Positions 60,322-64,000 of a stretch of DNA of 64,000 bases are shown one piece after another; position 1 is the first letter of the stretch; each line of letters begins with the position of its first letter. This DNA comes from Candidatus Enterousia intestinigallinarum (GTDB taxonomy: Bacteria > Pseudomonadota > Alphaproteobacteria > Rs-D84). Under the pieces are notes generated by a model. That model did no database searches and was not told where the DNA came from. It saw nothing but the letters and a program-made list of their open reading frames with translations. Location of the stretch: the NCBI GenBank assembly GCA_944407095.1, contig OX097180.1, positions 62,001-126,000 of the forward strand, in the 5' to 3' direction. The translations under genes were made by a program, and so were the position numbers.

Positions 60322-61974
60322 ATGCTGACACGTCTGTATATTTCAAATATTGTTCTGATTGAAAAGCTGAATCTAGAATTCGGAGCTGGGTTAAATATTC
60401 TGACCGGCGAAACCGGTGCGGGTAAAAGTATATTGTTGGACGCGCTGGCTTTGGCATTGGGTGCACGGTCGGATGCCGGACTGGTGCGGCACGGATGTGA
60501 CAGCGCCACCGTTATTGCCGAATTTGATGATGTAGACCCCACAACGCGTTCCGTATTGGATGAAAACGGAATTGAATTTGACGGTTCGTTGATATTGCGG
60601 CGCACATTATCACCGGACGGCAAAAGTCGCGCGTGGGCAAACGATACACCGATATCTGTAAAGACATTAAAACTTATCGGCGACAACCTGGTTGAAATTC
60701 ACGGACAATTTGCGAACCACGCATTACTAAATCCAGCAACACACCGCGAATCACTGGATGCATTTGCTGCAATAAACAATCCGAAATACAATGAGTTGTT
60801 GGCAACAGTTCGCACAAATTATAACGTGTATCACACGGCGGTTGAACATCTGCGCGAATTGGAGCAGATGCTGGAAAAATCGGCGACAGAACGTGAATTT
60901 CTGGAACACAATGTACGTGAATTGGAATCGTTAAACGTCCGTCCTGGTGAAGAAGACGAATTGGCCACCAAGCGTACCGCAATGATGAACGCGGAAAAGG
61001 ACGCGGCAATTTTATCGGATGCCGTTGCGGCACTGAATCCACGTGGTGAATCACTGGATGCACAAATATTTTCGGTTGCACATATCTTGCAACGTATCAA
61101 GACGGAACCGAACCCGTATGCCGAACAAATAGATGCACTATATAATGCGGCGCAAATTGTGTCTGATGTCGCGGAAAAACTGGCGCCGGCAGATATAGAT
61201 GTCGATAATCTGGACGCAATAGAAGAACGCCTGTTTGCAATTCGTGCAGCTGCGCGCAAACATCGCGTCAGTGCCGATGAATTGCCGGCAAAGTTGGAAC
61301 AAATGTCCGCACAGTTGAATACGATTGAAAATTCTGATGCGGAATTGAAAAAAACACGTGCAATGGTTGATTCCGCACGTGCGGCGTTTAATACCGCGGC
61401 AAATGCGCTGACGACGGCACGCGACAGGGCGGCAACGAATTTGCGCGACCGCATATTGGCGGAATTGCCGGACTTAAAATTGGGCTCGGTTGATTTTATG
61501 GTTGAACGTACGCCAACAGCACCGTCCGCAAATGGTGTTGATGATGTTGTATTTATGATAAAAACAAATCCCGGTATGCCGTTTGCACCATTGCATCGGG
61601 CGGCGTCGGGTGGAGAATTGTCACGTTTGATGTTGGCGTTGCGTGTTGTTCTGGCTCAGACGGGCGGGGCGCATACATTTGTGTTTGATGAAATCGACAC
61701 TGGTATCAGCGGCGCCACCGCCAGTGCCGTGGGACAACGCTTAAACCGCCTGGCACAATCGTCCCAGGCATTGGTTATAACGCATTCCGCCCAGGTGGCC
61801 GGATTTGCAGATAAACATTTCAAGATTTCTAAAAGCAGTGAAAACAACACCACAACGACCAGCGTTGCCGAAATCAACGGCGACGACCGCGTAAACGAAA
61901 TTGCGCGCATAATCAGCGGTGCGGAAATAACACCAGAATCACTGGCAACCGCCCGCACATTAATGAAACACTAA
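60322..61974 (+). CDS. recN: DNA repair protein RecN
   Basis: 550-residue SMC-like ATPase. The N-terminal MLTRLYISNIVLIEKLNLEF and Walker A LTGETGAGKSILLDALAL (about 29-46) lead to coiled coil arms (LRELEQMLEKSATEREFLEH ... LEQMSAQLNTIENSD). The C-terminal half has ASGGELSRLMLALR (signature) and FVFDEIDTGISGATA (Walker B). VITHSAQVAGFADKHFKISK is the H-loop. It acts in double-strand break repair, consistent with the adjacent addA genes. The upstream in-frame TTG is the -35 box, not a start. Confidence 0.95.
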   Translation: MLTRLYISNIVLIEKLNLEFGAGLNILTGETGAGKSILLDALALALGARSDAGLVRHGCDSATVIAEFDDVDPTTRSVLDENGIEFDGSLILRRTLSPDGKSRAWANDTPISVKTLKLIGDNLVEIHGQFANHALLNPATHRESLDAFAAINNPKYNELLATVRTNYNVYHTAVEHLRELEQMLEKSATEREFLEHNVRELESLNVRPGEEDELATKRTAMMNAEKDAAILSDAVAALNPRGESLDAQIFSVAHILQRIKTEPNPYAEQIDALYNAAQIVSDVAEKLAPADIDVDNLDAIEERLFAIRAAARKHRVSADELPAKLEQMSAQLNTIENSDAELKKTRAMVDSARAAFNTAANALTTARDRAATNLRDRILAELPDLKLGSVDFMVERTPTAPSANGVDDVVFMIKTNPGMPFAPLHRAASGGELSRLMLALRVVLAQTGGAHTFVFDEIDTGISGATASAVGQRLNRLAQSSQALVITHSAQVAGFADKHFKISKSSENNTTTTSVAEINGDDRVNEIARIISGAEITPESLATARTLMKH

Positions 61975-62008
61975 ACAACAATCCGCAAAATGCGGATTGT
62001 TGTTTTTT
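61973..62008. terminator. bidirectional terminator
   Basis: AACAATCCGC AAAA TGCGGATTGTT followed by TTTTTTATT between recN and the convergent Cys-rich gene. Confidence 0.85.
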
Positions 62009-62693
62009 ATTGCACATATTGACAGGGACCACTTAATACGAAAGTACCTGAATTATCCTTATATGTTCTGTATTGTTCTGGTATGCCGGCTGAAATAGGG
62101 CCGGCCTTGCAATTAGTAATATTTGTACTGGGGGCTTTTTCATTATCCGTCAGTAACACAAAGTTATTATGAGTCCACCCACACAACGGGGCATTGCCGT
62201 AAGTGTTTACTACATTATTATCACAGGGGCACTTTGTGCACGCGCCGGATGTTGATTGACTCATTAGTTGCCGGCTGCCATAAAATGATACATCACAAAA
62301 GCAATACAGGTTTTCACAAGTATAATTATATGTTCCATCACCATTATCAGTCATTCTATATGATTTACCATTTGTCTTATCTGCGACCGTAAGTTGATTA
62401 GCATCTGCACATTTACACTTGTTGATTATGTCTAATGCTGCATTGTTTGCACAACAATATGTATAGTCAGATTCAATGCCCATAGTTCTGCATTGCTGAC
62501 TTGTAACCATTGTGCCGTACATAGTGTTGCCATATCGATTTTTGCACCACGTCGAGCATTGTGGCGCAACGACATAATCACTGCCGGTCAATGGACATTC
62601 GGCACCAAATCCAATATCGCTTATATAAACACCGGAATATACCGGTTTGGCATAAAGTGCCATTATTGCAATGATAATTGTTGATTTTTTCAT
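62007..62693 (-). CDS. exported Cys-rich protein
   Basis: 228 residues. Signal peptide TIIIAIMALYAKPVYSG. The mature part has about 22 Cys (ECPLTGSDYVVAPQCSTWC, YCCANNAALDIINKCKCAD, CENLYCFCDVSF, CTKCPCDNN) and a TDNGDGTYNYTC segment. It ends LSGPCQYVQ. It lacks the GYYxP repeats of the giant protein, so it is a separate family with a similar lifestyle. It lies 24 bp below the terminator of structured RNA B on the same strand. Confidence 0.75.
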   Translation of the reverse strand: MKKSTIIIAIMALYAKPVYSGVYISDIGFGAECPLTGSDYVVAPQCSTWCKNRYGNTMYGTMVTSQQCRTMGIESDYTYCCANNAALDIINKCKCADANQLTVADKTNGKSYRMTDNGDGTYNYTCENLYCFCDVSFYGSRQLMSQSTSGACTKCPCDNNVVNTYGNAPLCGWTHNNFVLLTDNEKAPSTNITNCKAGPISAGIPEQYRTYKDNSGTFVLSGPCQYVQ

Positions 62694-62717
62694 TTTTGCG
62701 TCCCCTTTTTGCTAGCA

Positions 62718-62968
62718 AAACAAAACCGCCAAATCAGTGGCGGTCGGGGAGTTCAAAAAATCATAATCAAAGAAATGACCCCGCTGGCCTTTGGATAAAA
62801 ATCCTGTTATATAACCAGCGGCTCCCCGACAAATAATCGGGGTATACAAAACACAAATGGCGCAACTGCGCCGCGTGTTTGTACAGCGGATTTATTTCAG
62901 TGTATTAAACACTGCTTTGATTATGGGCTTTTTGACGACCCCGAACCCAGTATCCACCCGGATTCAAA
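62718..62968 (-). ncRNA. candidate structured RNA, copy B of a three-copy family
   Basis: Minus strand, starting GAATCC (62965) with a 5' hairpin GAATCC ... GGGTTC. CGGGGTC (62938-62944) pairs with CCCCGA (62837-62842). The domain between them holds hairpins CAGTGT/ACACTG and GGCGCA/TGCGCC. GTCGGGGAGCC (62820-62830) pairs with GAACTCCCCGAC (about 62742-62753), enclosing CCGCTGG/CCAGCGG and the conserved ACAGG and GGTCATTTCTTTG. A terminator CCGCC ACTGATTT GGCGG + TTTTG (62725-62742) closes it. It is the longest copy. Confidence 0.75.
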
Positions 62969-62972
62969 AATT

Positions 62973-63001
62973 AGTATATGTTATTGATTGATAAAAAGCA
63001 A
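62973..63001 (-). promoter_or_regulatory. promoter of structured RNA B
   Basis: Minus strand TTGCTT (62996-63001), 17 nt, TATACT (62973-62978), 7 nt to GAATCC. The -35 box lies next to the xseA stop. Confidence 0.65.
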
Positions 63002-63006
63002 GCGTA

Positions 63007-64000
63007 TTAAATTTTTACCACACCGTCAGCAAATTCTATTGATGCGGGACGTGCGCCATCGGCGCGACTGATGATGTTGTTTTCGTCGTCGCGTACAATC
63101 GCATATCCACGGGATAAAACGTTTTTATAACTCAATGAATTTAACATTTGCCCCAAATGAGCAATCGACTGACCCAGTGTTGACATTTTGTTTTGCATTA
63201 TGTTTGGGAACGCGGACAATGCATCCATACGCTGGCGTGCAGTTGCGATTTTGCCATTGATTATTATGTTCAGCGTCCGCGTTATATCATCCAGACGCTG
63301 CTGTTGTTCCATAACAACCTGTTTCGGGCTTTTAACAACAATCGATTCCACGCGTGCACGCGCGTTGGTCAGGCGTGTTGTGAAATTATTTGACAGTCGA
63401 TGCCACAGGTTGTCCAGTTCCTGAATCAATGACAATTTGGTCGGCACCACCATTTCCGCCGCCCCGGTTGGTGTCGGCGCGCGGACATCGGCCGCAAAAT
63501 CAATCAGCATCCAGTCCGGTTCGTGGCCAACCCCGGATATCAGTGGGATTTCACTGGCCGCAGCGGCACGAACAACGGTTTCTTCTGAAAAGGGCAACAA
63601 ATCTTCCAATGCGCCGCCGCCACGCGCAACAATTATAACATCAACATTTTTTGCGCGGTTAAAGTATTCAATGCCGGCGGCAACCTCGGCCGCGGCGGTT
63701 GTGCCCTGGACAGTTGCAGGATACAAAACAACCGTTACTGGAAAACGTTCGCGCAAGCGGTTTTGAATATCCTGAAATGCGGCGCCGGTCGGGCTGGTAA
63801 CGACGCCGATACGTTGGGGCAGACGTGGCAATGGCTTTTTACGTGCCTGGTCGAATAATCCCTCGGCGGCCAGTTTGCGTTTGCGTTCCTCTAACATTTT
63901 CAGTATTGCACCAACACCGGCCATTTCGATTTCTGATACTATGATTTGATAATTACTGCGTGCTGGATATGTTGTAAAGCGGCCGGTAATAATAACCTCT
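63007..64000 (-). CDS. xseA: exodeoxyribonuclease VII large subunit, 5' end outside the window
   Basis: At least 331 codons are visible, continuing off the right edge; the frame upstream of 63924 reads EVIITGRFTTYPARSNYQII, part of the OB domain of XseA. Core motifs: AGVGAILKMLEERK, PQRIGVVTSPTGAAFQDI, DVIIVARGGGALEDLLPF, LISGVGHEPDWMLIDFAADV and RAPTPTGAAE. A coiled-coil region and LSRGYAIVRDDENN follow. With XseB it degrades single-stranded DNA from both ends, fitting the nearby recN and addA repair genes. Internal Met at 63924 is not the real start. Confidence 0.95.
   Translation of the reverse strand, partial: EVIITGRFTTYPARSNYQIIVSEIEMAGVGAILKMLEERKRKLAAEGLFDQARKKPLPRLPQRIGVVTSPTGAAFQDIQNRLRERFPVTVVLYPATVQGTTAAAEVAAGIEYFNRAKNVDVIIVARGGGALEDLLPFSEETVVRAAAASEIPLISGVGHEPDWMLIDFAADVRAPTPTGAAEMVVPTKLSLIQELDNLWHRLSNNFTTRLTNARARVESIVVKSPKQVVMEQQQRLDDITRTLNIIINGKIATARQRMDALSAFPNIMQNKMSTLGQSIAHLGQMLNSLSYKNVLSRGYAIVRDDENNIISRADGARPASIEFADGVVKI

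Overview
The window is a chromosome segment of an alphaproteobacterium, probably an uncultured, anaerobic, gut-type lineage with a modest genome. Visible grounds are a circularly permuted two-piece tmRNA with an alphaproteobacterial-type tag (ANDNVRLAMAA), a DUF1013/TrcR cell-cycle regulator directly upstream of rpoD, a rubrerythrin, a prfB gene with the programmed frameshift, and several exported Cys-rich proteins, one of 2266 residues. The lineage (RF32/Enterousia-like) is inference; the class is well supported.

Layout. 1-7612: a broken DUF488 gene, a short pyrophosphatase-like gene and a surface-glycan cluster (GT61, two GT4, GT2) with NDK-like, Nudix, HPr-kinase-like and HAD genes. 7793-17511: a 9.7 kb accessory element bounded by a perfect 47-bp direct repeat that carries a tRNA-Ser 3' end plus a terminator. 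It holds a DUF4238 gene, a decayed serine recombinase fused to a decayed PD-(D/E)XK-type gene, a small membrane protein, and a very AT-rich module: a double-GHKL ATPase/kinase, a receiver-like protein and a complete m5C DNA methyltransferase, followed by a DUF488 / dual-OB pair. 17584-22805: an ABC-F gene behind an attenuator-like leader, a GH108 muramidase, MmcQ/YjbR, YbaK, an alpha/beta hydrolase and a BaiN-like flavoprotein. 22880-29680: the giant Cys-rich exported protein. 29816-43024: tRNA-Ile2, a Pif1-like helicase, an operon lon-like/tsaB/rimI/unknown, tmRNA, obgE with a duplicated 5' end, rubrerythrin, a divergent pair of small Cys-rich proteins, tRNA-Arg with a duplicated 3' end, a pseudokinase and prfB. 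43153-64000: an exported protein, amidase, ATL, peroxiredoxin, IHF-like protein, a fused accDA, cysS, trcR, rpoD, a tmk-like gene, a coiled-coil membrane protein, addA split into helicase and nuclease ORFs, recN, another Cys-rich exported protein, and the end of xseA.

The two strongest unexplained signals are these. (1) Three unlinked intergenic loci (10845-11028, 49233-49456, 62718-62968, all minus strand) encode what looks like one structured RNA family. Each has a sigma70-type promoter 6-7 nt upstream of a GAATCC start, a 5' hairpin, two G4/C4 stems and an intrinsic terminator. (2) The GHKL + receiver-like + m5C methyltransferase module inside the mobile element may be a signalling-type defence system. 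Stable-RNA promoters here use TTGC(A/T)(A/T) as the -35 box with 16-17 nt to TATAAT. At least amiC and recN appear leaderless.
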